A DNA stretch of 5,585 nt from positions 1 through 5,585 of the forward strand of contig JAQZAY010000251.1 in the NCBI GenBank assembly GCA_029239415.1, given 5' to 3'. Position numbers and translations under genes: made by a program. This stretch comes from Pseudomonas sp. (GTDB taxonomy: Bacteria > Pseudomonadota > Gammaproteobacteria > Pseudomonadales > Pseudomonadaceae). Shown piece after piece: positions 1 through 5,585 of the stretch (positions are counted from its first letter, which is position 1; every line of letters begins with the position of its first letter). Below the pieces are notes generated by a model. It searched no databases. It was given only the letters and a program-made list of their open reading frames with translations, and was not told where the DNA came from.

Positions 1-1
1 C

Positions 2-502
2 TACTGGGCGGCCTGGTCGGTGATGTCCACCGCCGTGGCCACCAACCGTCGCGACCTGTTCGACTGGGCCGTGAAGGAATACAAGGTCGGCGCCAACCAG
101 GTCGATGCGCAGGGCTTTTTGCCCAACGAACTCAAGCGCAGGCAACGGGCCCTCGCCTATCACAACTACGCCCTGCCGCCGTTGGCGATGGTCGCGAGCT
201 TTGCCCTGGCCAACGGCGTGGACCTGCGCGGCGAGAACAACAACGCCTTGCAGCGCCTTGGCCAGAAAGTGCTGGCCGGCTCGCGTGATTCGAGCGCGTT
301 CAAGGACAGGAGTGGCGAGCGGCAAGACATGCACGACCTCAAGATCCACGGCAAGTATGTGTGGCTGGAGCCGTGGTGCAGCCTGTACTCGTGCAACAAC
401 GACACCCTGGAGCGCAAGCAGCACATGCAGCCGTTCAACAGTTTCCGCCTGGGTGGCGACATGACCCGGGTCTACGACCCGCAGGCTGAAGACAAGAAAT
501 AA
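2..502 (+). CDS. algL: Alginate lyase AlgL, C-terminal part (5' end outside window)
   Basis: The product is the periplasmic poly(beta-D-mannuronate) lyase of the alginate machine. It cleaves alginate by beta-elimination and is thought to clear polymer that escapes into the periplasm during secretion. Only the last 166 residues are visible. The open frame enters from the left edge, starting [10 protein letters not shown], which in AlgL directly follows the catalytic Asn-His motif (NNHS), so that pair lies just outside the window. The [18 protein letters not shown] block is present. By spacing from that Asn-His, the arginine at 137-139 and tyrosine at 158-160 match the catalytic Arg and Tyr of family PL5 lyases. 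The C-terminal [13 protein letters not shown] and [10 protein letters not shown] blocks are also typical, and the two nearby cysteines could form a disulfide. The frame ends at TAA 500-502 with no sign of damage. An ATG at 20 is an internal Met, not the start. Identification rests on strong similarity to remembered P. aeruginosa AlgL. Confidence 0.96.
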   Translation, partial: YWAAWSVMSTAVATNRRDLFDWAVKEYKVGANQVDAQGFLPNELKRRQRALAYHNYALPPLAMVASFALANGVDLRGENNNALQRLGQKVLAGSRDSSAFKDRSGERQDMHDLKIHGKYVWLEPWCSLYSCNNDTLERKQHMQPFNSFRLGGDMTRVYDPQAEDKK

Positions 503-633
503 CGCAACGACCCGAGGCTGGGTGCAGCTCCCACAGGGACTGTGCCGGTTTCGATGAAGGTTTCCCCCCGGATCATGGCGGGGGGTTTGGGGGGCTGCTG
601 CCCCGGATATGAACAACAATTAGGAGAACCGGG
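503..633 (+). other. GC-run-rich algL-algI intergenic spacer
   Basis: This 131-bp gap is the only sizeable break inside the visible operon; the other gaps are 10, 14 and 34 bp. It holds C6 at 564-569, G6 at 580-585, G6 at 589-594 and C4 at 601-604. C6 can pair with the first G6 across a 10-nt loop, and the second G run can pair with C4 across the loop CTGCTG. The 8-mer CCCCGGAT occurs at both 566-573 and 601-608. No hairpin is followed by a T run, so this is not a convincing intrinsic terminator. I see no good sigma70, AlgU (GAACTT-N16/17-TCTGA) or RpoN promoter here. The algI Shine-Dalgarno sequence AGGAG is at 622-626, outside the hairpins. I recall reports of an internal promoter ahead of algI in P. 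aeruginosa, which this sequence alone cannot confirm. Confidence 0.6.
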
Positions 634-2091
634 ATGGTCTTTTCGTCGAACGTGTTCCTGTTCCTGTTCTTGCCGATCTTCCTCGGCCTGTACTACCTGA
701 GCGGGCAACGCTATCGCAACCTGCTGCTGCTGCTCGCCAGCTACATCTTCTACGCCTGGTGGCGGATCGACTTCCTGGCGCTGTTCGCCGGGGTCACCCT
801 GTGGAACTACTGGATCGGCCTGAAAGTGGGCGCCGCCGGCATCCGCACCAAGCCGGCGCAGCGCTGGCTGCTGCTGGGCGTGGCCGTCGACCTGTGCATC
901 CTGGGCTACTTCAAGTACGCCAACTTCGGCGTCGACAGCATCAACGCGATCATGACCTCGATGGGCCTGGAGCCCTTCATCCTGACCCACGTGCTGCTGC
1001 CGATCGGGATCTCGTTCTATGTCTTCGAGTCGATCAGCTACATCATCGACGTGTACCGCGGCGATACCCCGGCCACGCGCAACCTGATCGACTTCGCAGC
1101 ATTCGTGGCCATTTTCCCGCACCTGATCGCCGGTCCCGTGCTGCGCTTCAAGGACCTGGCCGACCAGTTCAACCATCGCACCCACACCCTGGACAAGTTC
1201 TCCGAAGGCTGCACACGCTTCATGCAGGGCTTCATCAAGAAAGTGTTCATCGCCGATACCCTGGCGGTGGTGGCCGACCACTGCTTCGCCCTGCAGAACC
1301 CGACCACGGGCGACGCCTGGCTGGGCGCCCTGGCCTACACCGCGCAGCTGTACTTCGACTTCTCCGGCTACAGCGACATGGCCATCGGCCTGGGCCTGAT
1401 GATGGGCTTCCGCTTCATGGAGAACTTCAAGCAGCCCTACATCAGCCAGTCGATCACCGAGTTCTGGCGGCGCTGGCACATCAGCCTGTCGACCTGGCTG
1501 CGCGACTACCTGTACATCACCCTGGGCGGCAACCGCAAAGGCACCTTCAACACCTACCGCAACCTGTTCCTGACCATGCTGCTGGGCGGTCTGTGGCACG
1601 GCGCCAACTTCACCTACATCATCTGGGGCGCCTGGCACGGCATGTGGCTGGCGATCGAGCGGGCCCTGGGCCTGGACACCAACCCGCAGCGCTTCAACCC
1701 GGTCAAGTGGGCGTTCACCTTCCTGCTCGTGGTCGTCGGCTGGGTGATCTTCCGCGCCGAGAACCTGCACGTGGCCGCGCGCATGTATGGCGCCATGTTC
1801 AGCTTCGGTGAGTGGCAGCTGTCGGAGCTCAACCGCGCCAACCTCACCGGCCTGCAGGTCGCCACCCTGGTCGTGGCCTACGCCACCCTCGCCTTCTTCG
1901 GCCTGCGCGATTTCTATCGCAATGCAAAGCCGACGCCGAAGGCAACCCCGGTGGCCGTGCACGCCGACGGCACGATGAGCCTGGACTGGACCCGCGTGCT
2001 CAGCCGCACCCTGGTACTGGCGCTGTTCGCGGCCTCGATCCTCAAGCTATCGGCGCAGAGCTACTCGCCGTTCCTGTACTTCCAGTTCTGA
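634..2091 (+). CDS. algI: Alginate O-acetyltransferase AlgI (MBOAT family membrane protein)
   Basis: AlgI is a polytopic inner-membrane protein of the MBOAT family. It is believed to take acetyl groups from a cytoplasmic donor and move them across the membrane to AlgJ/AlgX/AlgF for O-acetylation of mannuronate residues. The protein is 485 residues and rich in hydrophobic segments (for example about 6-23, 28-42, 46-63, 77-93, 115-133, 152-170, 229-245, 311-340, 359-374, 404-423 and 459-472). The FWRRWHISLSTWLRDYLYI block (His282) and the LWHGANFTYIIWGAWHG block (His322, His335) are MBOAT hallmarks; His322 corresponds to the histidine reported essential in P. aeruginosa AlgI. It ends in SPFLYFQF, typical of the AlgI/DltB branch. 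The start is supported by AGGAG at 622-626, 7 nt upstream, and by the conserved N-terminus MVFSSNVFLFLFLPIFLGLYY. The P. aeruginosa protein is somewhat longer (about 520 residues, from memory). algJ follows after 10 bp, so the two are probably co-translated. Confidence 0.98.
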   Translation: MVFSSNVFLFLFLPIFLGLYYLSGQRYRNLLLLLASYIFYAWWRIDFLALFAGVTLWNYWIGLKVGAAGIRTKPAQRWLLLGVAVDLCILGYFKYANFGVDSINAIMTSMGLEPFILTHVLLPIGISFYVFESISYIIDVYRGDTPATRNLIDFAAFVAIFPHLIAGPVLRFKDLADQFNHRTHTLDKFSEGCTRFMQGFIKKVFIADTLAVVADHCFALQNPTTGDAWLGALAYTAQLYFDFSGYSDMAIGLGLMMGFRFMENFKQPYISQSITEFWRRWHISLSTWLRDYLYITLGGNRKGTFNTYRNLFLTMLLGGLWHGANFTYIIWGAWHGMWLAIERALGLDTNPQRFNPVKWAFTFLLVVVGWVIFRAENLHVAARMYGAMFSFGEWQLSELNRANLTGLQVATLVVAYATLAFFGLRDFYRNAKPTPKATPVAVHADGTMSLDWTRVLSRTLVLALFAASILKLSAQSYSPFLYFQF

Positions 2092-2101
2092 GGCGAATGA
2101 C

Positions 2102-3259
2102 ATGACCCGGACATTACGCATCTTCTACTCGCTGCTGTTTCTGGCGCTGCTGTTGGCGCTGGGGCTGTGGTCGCTGGGAGGCTTGGCCAGCTTCCAGCGC
2201 ACCGCGCAGATGAGCGTGCTCGACGGCAAGCTGGCCAAGGCCGCCGAGACGCACTATGACGACGAGTTTCCCATCAAGCGCATCAGCACCAACCTGTGGG
2301 CGGCGCTGGACTTCAAGCTGTTCAACGAAGGCCGCCCAGGCGTGGTGCTCGGCCGCGACGAGTGGCTGTTCACCGACGAGGAGTTCAAGCCCACCGCTGG
2401 CGCCGAGCAACTGATGCAAGACAACCTCGCGCTGATCCGCGGCGTGCGCGACACCCTGCAGCGCAATGGCGTGCAACTGGTGCTGGCGATCGTCCCGGCC
2501 AAGGCGCGGCTGTACGCCGAGCATATCGGCGAGCAGGCACAGGCCAGCCTGCACAACGACCTGTACCACCGTTTCCACGCCGACGCCCGCCAGGCCGGCG
2601 TGTTCGCCCCGGACCTGCTGGCGCCGATGCAGGCAGCCAAGGCCCATGGCCAGGTGTTCCTGCGCACCGACACCCACTGGACGCCGATGGGCGCCGAAGT
2701 CGCCGCGCAGACCCTGGCCCAGGCAGTCGCCCGCCAGAGCCTGCTCAGCGGCGAGCCCCAGGCCTTTGTCACCGAGACCGGCAACAGCGCGCCGTACAAG
2801 GGCGACCTGACCAACTTCCTGCCGCTCGACCCGCTGTTCAGCGACCTGCTGCCCGACCCGGACGCCCTGCAGCAGCGCAGCACCCGCCCGGTCGATGGCC
2901 CGGGTGAAGACAGCGACGCCCTGTTCGACGACGCCCGGATCCCGGTGGCGCTGGTGGGCACCAGCTACAGCGCCAACCCGCACTGGAACTTCCTCGGCGC
3001 CTTGCAGCAGGCGCTGGGCAGCGACGTGGTCAATTACGCCGAAGACGGCCATGGCCCGCTGCTGCCGATGCTCAAGTACCTGCAAAGCGATGCTTTCAAG
3101 ACCAACGCCCCACAGGTGCTGGTCTGGGAGTTTCCTGAACGATATCTGCCAATGAAAAACGACCTCAGCGCATTCGATCCGCAGTGGATCGCGCAGCTGA
3201 AGAACACCCGTAAATCCGAAGAGAACCTGGCTCTGTCGTCCAATCGGACGGACCACTGA
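2102..3259 (+). CDS. algJ: Alginate O-acetylase AlgJ (SGNH-like, periplasmic, membrane-anchored)
   Basis: AlgJ works in the periplasm next to AlgI and AlgX in O-acetylation of alginate. The family has acetylesterase activity and is thought to hand acetyl groups on towards AlgX. The protein is 385 residues, close to the roughly 390 of P. aeruginosa. Residues 7-28 form one hydrophobic segment after a short basic start, consistent with an uncleaved signal anchor. The catalytic set falls exactly at the published positions: Asp190 and His192 in RTDTHWTPMGAE, and Ser288 in VGTSYSANP. The D-x-H motif lies before the serine, the reverse of ordinary SGNH hydrolases, as known for AlgX/AlgJ proteins. 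The Shine-Dalgarno GAGG (2090-2093) overlaps the algI stop codon and sits 8 nt before the ATG. A nearer upstream ATG at 2097 meets a stop after two codons, so it is not the start. No carbohydrate-binding domain is evident, which separates it from AlgX. Confidence 0.97.
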   Translation: MTRTLRIFYSLLFLALLLALGLWSLGGLASFQRTAQMSVLDGKLAKAAETHYDDEFPIKRISTNLWAALDFKLFNEGRPGVVLGRDEWLFTDEEFKPTAGAEQLMQDNLALIRGVRDTLQRNGVQLVLAIVPAKARLYAEHIGEQAQASLHNDLYHRFHADARQAGVFAPDLLAPMQAAKAHGQVFLRTDTHWTPMGAEVAAQTLAQAVARQSLLSGEPQAFVTETGNSAPYKGDLTNFLPLDPLFSDLLPDPDALQQRSTRPVDGPGEDSDALFDDARIPVALVGTSYSANPHWNFLGALQQALGSDVVNYAEDGHGPLLPMLKYLQSDAFKTNAPQVLVWEFPERYLPMKNDLSAFDPQWIAQLKNTRKSEENLALSSNRTDH

Positions 3260-3273
3260 AGAGGAAAACGCAC

Positions 3274-3921
3274 ATGACCACCAAGACTTCCATCGCCAAG
3301 GCCCTGACCCTCGCCGCCGGCCTCAGCGTGCTGTCGCTGCAGGCATTCGCCGGCGCCGACGCCGCCTTGTATGGCCCGAGCGCGCCGAAGGGCTCGTCCT
3401 TCGTACGCCTGTACAACGCCACCAGCCAGCCGGTGTCCGCCAACGTCGGCAACACCGCCATCAACCAGGTCGGCGCCCAGGGCAGCAGCGATTTCAGCTT
3501 CATGCCCCAAGGCGACTACAGCGCCAAGGTCGGCAGCCAGACCGTGCCGGTCAAGCTTGCCGCCGACAAGTACTACACCCTGGTAAACAACGGCAGCGGC
3601 AACCCGCAGCTGATCGAAGAACCGCCATTCAAGAACAAGCAGAAGGCGCTGGTGCGGGTGCAGAACCTCACTGACAAGCCACTGACCCTCAAGACCGCCG
3701 ATGGCAAGACCGAAGTGGTCAAGCCGGTGGCCGCCAAGGGCCGTGGCGAGCGCGAGATCAACCCGGTCAAGGTCAACATGGCCCTGTATGAAGGCGACAA
3801 GAAAGTCAGCGACCTCAAGCCGGTCGCCCTGGAACGCGGCGAAGCAGCCGTGCTGTACGTAACCGGCAAAGGCAGCAGCCTGTCTCCGGTCTGGGTTACC
3901 CGCCCAGTGTCCACCCACTGA
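3274..3921 (+). CDS. algF: Alginate O-acetylation accessory protein AlgF
   Basis: AlgF is a small periplasmic protein required for alginate O-acetylation. It has no known catalytic motif and is thought to act as an adaptor between AlgJ and AlgX. The protein is 215 residues, the usual family length. A signal peptide is clear: Lys4/Lys9, a hydrophobic core at about 10-22, and a likely cleavage after Ala26 (AFA-G), with ADA-A at 30/31 as an alternative. The mature part opens with the conserved LYGPSAPKGSSFVRLYNA. It contains two related halves: VRLYNATSQP starting at residue 44 and VRVQNLTDKP starting at residue 127 share the pattern V-R-x-x-N-x-T-x-x-P, each followed by beta-rich sequence. This fits the known two-domain beta-sandwich architecture. 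The Shine-Dalgarno GAGGA (3261-3265) is 8 nt before the ATG, in the 14-bp gap after algJ, which indicates co-transcription with algIJ. Confidence 0.96.
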   Translation: MTTKTSIAKALTLAAGLSVLSLQAFAGADAALYGPSAPKGSSFVRLYNATSQPVSANVGNTAINQVGAQGSSDFSFMPQGDYSAKVGSQTVPVKLAADKYYTLVNNGSGNPQLIEEPPFKNKQKALVRVQNLTDKPLTLKTADGKTEVVKPVAAKGRGEREINPVKVNMALYEGDKKVSDLKPVALERGEAAVLYVTGKGSSLSPVWVTRPVSTH

Positions 3922-3955
3922 TCCTCTGCCCCCTATCGACCTTTGGAGAAACAAC

Positions 3956-5410
3956 ATGATCCCGGTAATTCTTTCTGGTGGTAGCGGTTCGCGTCTGTGG
4001 CCTCTGTCGCGCAAGCAGTTCCCCAAGCAGTTCCTGGCCCTGACCGGCGAGCACACGCTGTTCCAGCAGACCCTGGAGCGCCTGGTGTTCGAAGGCATGG
4101 ACACGCCTATCGTGGTGTGCAACAAGGACCACAAGTTCATCGTCAACGAACAGCTCGGCGGCCTCAAGCTCGAGACCCAGGGCATCCTGATGGAGCCCTT
4201 CGGGCGCAACACCGCGCCGGCTGTCGCGCTCGCCGCGATGAAGCTGGTCAACGAAGGCCGTGACGAGCTGATGCTGGTGCTGCCGGCCGACCACGTGATC
4301 GACGACCAGAAGGCCCTGCAACGCGCCCTGGCCCTGGCCACCGTGGCGGCCGAGCGCGGCGAGATGGTGCTGTTCGGGGTGCCGGCGACCAAGCCCGAGA
4401 CCGGCTACGGCTACATCCGCTCCAGCCAGGATGCCCTGCTGCCCGAAGGCGTGGCCCGGGTCGCGCAGTTCGTCGAGAAGCCGGACGAGAAGCGCGCCGC
4501 GGAGTTCGTCCGTGCCGGTGGCTATTTCTGGAACAGCGGCATGTTCCTGTTCCGCGCCAGCCGCTACCTCGAAGAGCTGAAAAAGCACGATCCGGACATC
4601 TACGACACCTGCCTGCTGACCCTGGAGCGCAGCGTCGAGAGCGGCGACAGCCTGGCCATCGACGAAGCCACCTTCGCCTGCTGCCCCGACAATTCCATCG
4701 ACTACGCGGTGATGGAAAAGACCCAGCGCGCCTGCGTGGTGCCGCTGTCCGCCGGCTGGAGCGATGTCGGCTGCTGGTCGTCGCTGTGGGACGTGCACGA
4801 GAAAGACGACTGCGGCAACGTCACCAAGGGCGATGTGGTGGTGCAGGACAGCCACAACTGCATGATCCATGGCAACGGCAAGCTGGTGTCGGTGATCGGC
4901 CTCGAGAACATTGTCGTGGTCGAGACCAAGGATGCGATGATGATCGCCCACAAGGACAAGGTCCAGGGCGTCAAGCAGCTGGTCAACACCCTCGACCAGC
5001 AAGGCCGCAGCGAGACCCAGAATCACTGCGAGGTGTACCGCCCGTGGGGCTCCTACGACTCAGTGGACATGGGCGGTCGCTTCCAGGTCAAGCACATCAC
5101 CGTCAAGCCGGGCGCCAGCCTGTCGCTGCAGATGCACCACCACCGCGCCGAACACTGGATCGTGGTGTCCGGCACCGCCGAGGTGACCTGCGACGAGAAC
5201 GTGTTCCTGCTGACCGAGAACCAGTCGACCTACATCCCCATCGCCTCGATCCACCGCCTGCGCAACCCAGGCAAGATCCCGCTGGAGATCATCGAGGTGC
5301 AGTCCGGCAGCTACCTGGGCGAGGATGACATCGAGCGCTTCGAGGATGTGTATGGCCGCAGTTCCACGCCGATCGAGCGCGGGGTTTCGGTGAAGACCAT
5401 CGCGCAGTAA
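3956..5410 (+). CDS. algA: AlgA, bifunctional mannose-6-phosphate isomerase / mannose-1-phosphate guanylyltransferase
   Basis: This cytosolic enzyme catalyses two steps of GDP-mannose synthesis: fructose-6-P to mannose-6-P (type II isomerase), and mannose-1-P plus GTP to GDP-mannose. The protein is 484 residues, the normal length. The N-terminal nucleotidyltransferase domain (about 1-280) shows GGSGSRLWPLSRKQFPKQF from residue 8, EPFGRNTAPA from 80, PADH at 110-113, and FVEKP with Lys175, matching the lysine reported important for guanylyltransferase activity in P. aeruginosa AlgA. The C-terminal cupin domain (about 330-480) carries the isomerase metal-site motif QMHHHRAEHW (Gln392, His394, Glu399) and a later His433. 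Both activities therefore look intact. The start is set by GGAG at 3945-3948, 7 nt before the ATG. The 34-bp gap after algF is the widest among the last four genes but has no terminator. As the last gene of the operon it is followed by REP hairpins and a T run. WbpW or PslB paralogues are possible on sequence alone, but the position after algF settles the identity. Confidence 0.97.
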   Translation: MIPVILSGGSGSRLWPLSRKQFPKQFLALTGEHTLFQQTLERLVFEGMDTPIVVCNKDHKFIVNEQLGGLKLETQGILMEPFGRNTAPAVALAAMKLVNEGRDELMLVLPADHVIDDQKALQRALALATVAAERGEMVLFGVPATKPETGYGYIRSSQDALLPEGVARVAQFVEKPDEKRAAEFVRAGGYFWNSGMFLFRASRYLEELKKHDPDIYDTCLLTLERSVESGDSLAIDEATFACCPDNSIDYAVMEKTQRACVVPLSAGWSDVGCWSSLWDVHEKDDCGNVTKGDVVVQDSHNCMIHGNGKLVSVIGLENIVVVETKDAMMIAHKDKVQGVKQLVNTLDQQGRSETQNHCEVYRPWGSYDSVDMGGRFQVKHITVKPGASLSLQMHHHRAEHWIVVSGTAEVTCDENVFLLTENQSTYIPIASIHRLRNPGKIPLEIIEVQSGSYLGEDDIERFEDVYGRSSTPIERGVSVKTIAQ

Positions 5411-5411
5411 T

Positions 5412-5482
5412 CGCGGCAGCCCCATCGCGGGACAAGCCCGCTCCCACGGGTGGGAGCGGGCTTGTCCCGCGATGGCCGCGAA
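5412..5482. repeat. Inverted pair of REP elements forming a long perfect hairpin
   Basis: Two copies of a Pseudomonas-type REP sequence face each other. The left arm 5423-5446 and right arm 5451-5474 are exact reverse complements over 24 nt, separated by the 4-nt loop CGGG. One further pair, C5422-G5475, extends the stem. Beyond a 5-nt bulge, CGCGGC (5412-5417) can pair with GCCGCG (5475-5480). The core TCGCGGGACAAGCCCGCTCC closely resembles the roughly 35-bp REP described as abundant and extragenic in P. putida. The pair begins two bases after the algA stop codon. It could protect the 3' end of the operon mRNA and help stop transcription; both are inferences from the position and from what is known of REP elements. 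Confidence 0.85.
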
Positions 5483-5501
5483 GCGGCCCTCCCGCTTTTT
5501 T
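5481..5501 (+). terminator. Probable intrinsic terminator of the alginate operon
   Basis: AAGCGG (5481-5486) can pair with CCGCTT (5492-5497) across the 5-nt loop CCCTC, and six Ts run from 5496 to 5501. An alternative hairpin just upstream, GGCCGC-gaa-GCGGCC (5474-5488), shares bases with it and with the REP stem, so these structures compete. Either way, a GC-rich stem followed by a T run sits 71 bp after the algA stop, as expected for an operon end. Confidence 0.65.
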
Positions 5502-5528
5502 GAGCTCAACCCCAGTTCCCGCTACGAT
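5500..5528 (+). promoter_or_regulatory. Candidate sigma70 promoter for the gene downstream of algA
   Basis: TTGAGC (5500-5505) and TACGAT (5523-5528) each match four of six consensus bases and are separated by exactly 17 nt. Transcription would start near 5535, leaving a short leader of about 25 nt before the ATG at 5560. The -35 box lies inside a perfect 10-bp palindrome, TTGAGCTCAA (5500-5509), and its first two bases are also the end of the terminator T run. This is a prediction from sequence only. Confidence 0.45.
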
Positions 5529-5559
5529 GACCTGACCCGCGCCAACAAGGTCTGTCTTC

Positions 5560-5585
5560 ATGCTCATCGGTGCCCTGCTCATCCT
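5560..5585 (+). CDS. Start of an unidentified gene, probably a membrane protein (3' end outside window)
   Basis: An ATG at 5560 opens a frame that is still open at the right edge. Only eight whole codons plus two bases are visible, reading MLIGALLI followed by Leu. This is strongly hydrophobic and suggests an N-terminal membrane segment or signal anchor. AAGG at 5547-5550 is a weak Shine-Dalgarno sequence 9 nt upstream. A candidate promoter at 5500-5528 and the terminator before it suggest a separate transcription unit from the alginate operon. The family cannot be recognised from so few residues, and I assign no function. Confidence 0.45.

Noticed and set aside
580..594. Possible G-quadruplex from G6-TTT-G6
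   Set aside because: There are only two long G runs close together, so a three-tier quadruplex would need zero-length loops. Pairing with the nearby C runs is a simpler explanation.
554..700. Small open frame from ATG 554 that overlaps the algI start (48 codons)
   Set aside because: It has no Shine-Dalgarno sequence upstream, is Gly/Cys/Ser-rich because it reads G runs and algI out of frame, and has no independent support. Translational coupling to algI is conceivable but unsupported.
472..1962. A 496-codon open frame on the - strand opposite algI
   Set aside because: It runs antisense to a well-conserved MBOAT gene in a high-GC genome, where complementary stop-free frames are common. Its translation is rich in Gln, His, Glu, Val and Gly, with no recognisable domain and no support for a start.
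2114..3256. A 380-codon open frame on the - strand opposite algJ
   Set aside because: It mirrors almost the whole of algJ, with a low-complexity translation. The catalytic residues and family match of AlgJ on the + strand explain this DNA.
3034..5026. Two long overlapping - strand open frames opposite algJ/algF/algA (3034-4392 and 3896-5026)
   Set aside because: They overlap each other and three conserved + strand genes, cross real intergenic gaps without signals of their own, and encode no recognisable family. They are byproducts of codon bias.
5289..5582. A 97-codon - strand open frame across the end of algA and the REP region
   Set aside because: It spans the REP hairpin, the terminator and the conserved C-terminus of AlgA. 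Its translation has no recognisable features.
1..5585. Search for CRISPR arrays, tRNA or rRNA genes, insertion sequences or a novel gene system
   Set aside because: No spaced direct repeats, cloverleaf, rRNA motifs, transposase or insertion-sequence-style ends were seen. Apart from the spacers, the window is occupied by standard alginate genes.

Overview
The window is the 3' part of a Pseudomonas alginate biosynthesis operon. All five recognisable genes lie on the + strand in the order algL (3' end only), algI, algJ, algF, algA. The high GC content, the strong preference for G or C at third codon positions, the gene order and the type of REP sequence after algA point to a fluorescent pseudomonad, most likely of the Pseudomonas putida group. 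The species call is an inference from sequence style and remembered family sequences; no database search was possible.

Layout: 2-502 is the C-terminal 166 residues of the periplasmic alginate lyase AlgL. A 131-bp non-coding gap (503-633) follows, rich in C and G runs. Then come three tightly packed O-acetylation genes: algI (634-2091), algJ (2102-3259, 10 bp later) and algF (3274-3921, 14 bp later). algA (3956-5410, 34 bp later) encodes the bifunctional enzyme that makes the GDP-mannose precursor. After algA lies an inverted pair of REP elements (about 5412-5482), an intrinsic terminator (5481-5501), a candidate sigma70 promoter (5500-5528), and the first eight codons of another gene that runs off the right edge (5560-5585).

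How the genes work together: AlgA supplies GDP-mannose at both the first step (fructose-6-P to mannose-6-P) and the third (mannose-1-P to GDP-mannose). Outside this window the precursor is oxidised and polymerised. AlgI passes acetyl groups across the inner membrane. AlgJ and AlgF, with AlgX encoded upstream, place them on mannuronate residues in the periplasm. AlgL clears polymer that is lost into the periplasm. Known key residues are present at the expected positions: AlgI His322, AlgJ Asp190/His192/Ser288, AlgA Lys175, and the AlgA Q-x-H...E-x-W type cupin motif. The genes therefore look intact and functional.

I found no previously undescribed system. The points worth a second look are the structured algL-algI spacer, the clear internal repeat in AlgF, and the compact REP/terminator/promoter junction after algA.
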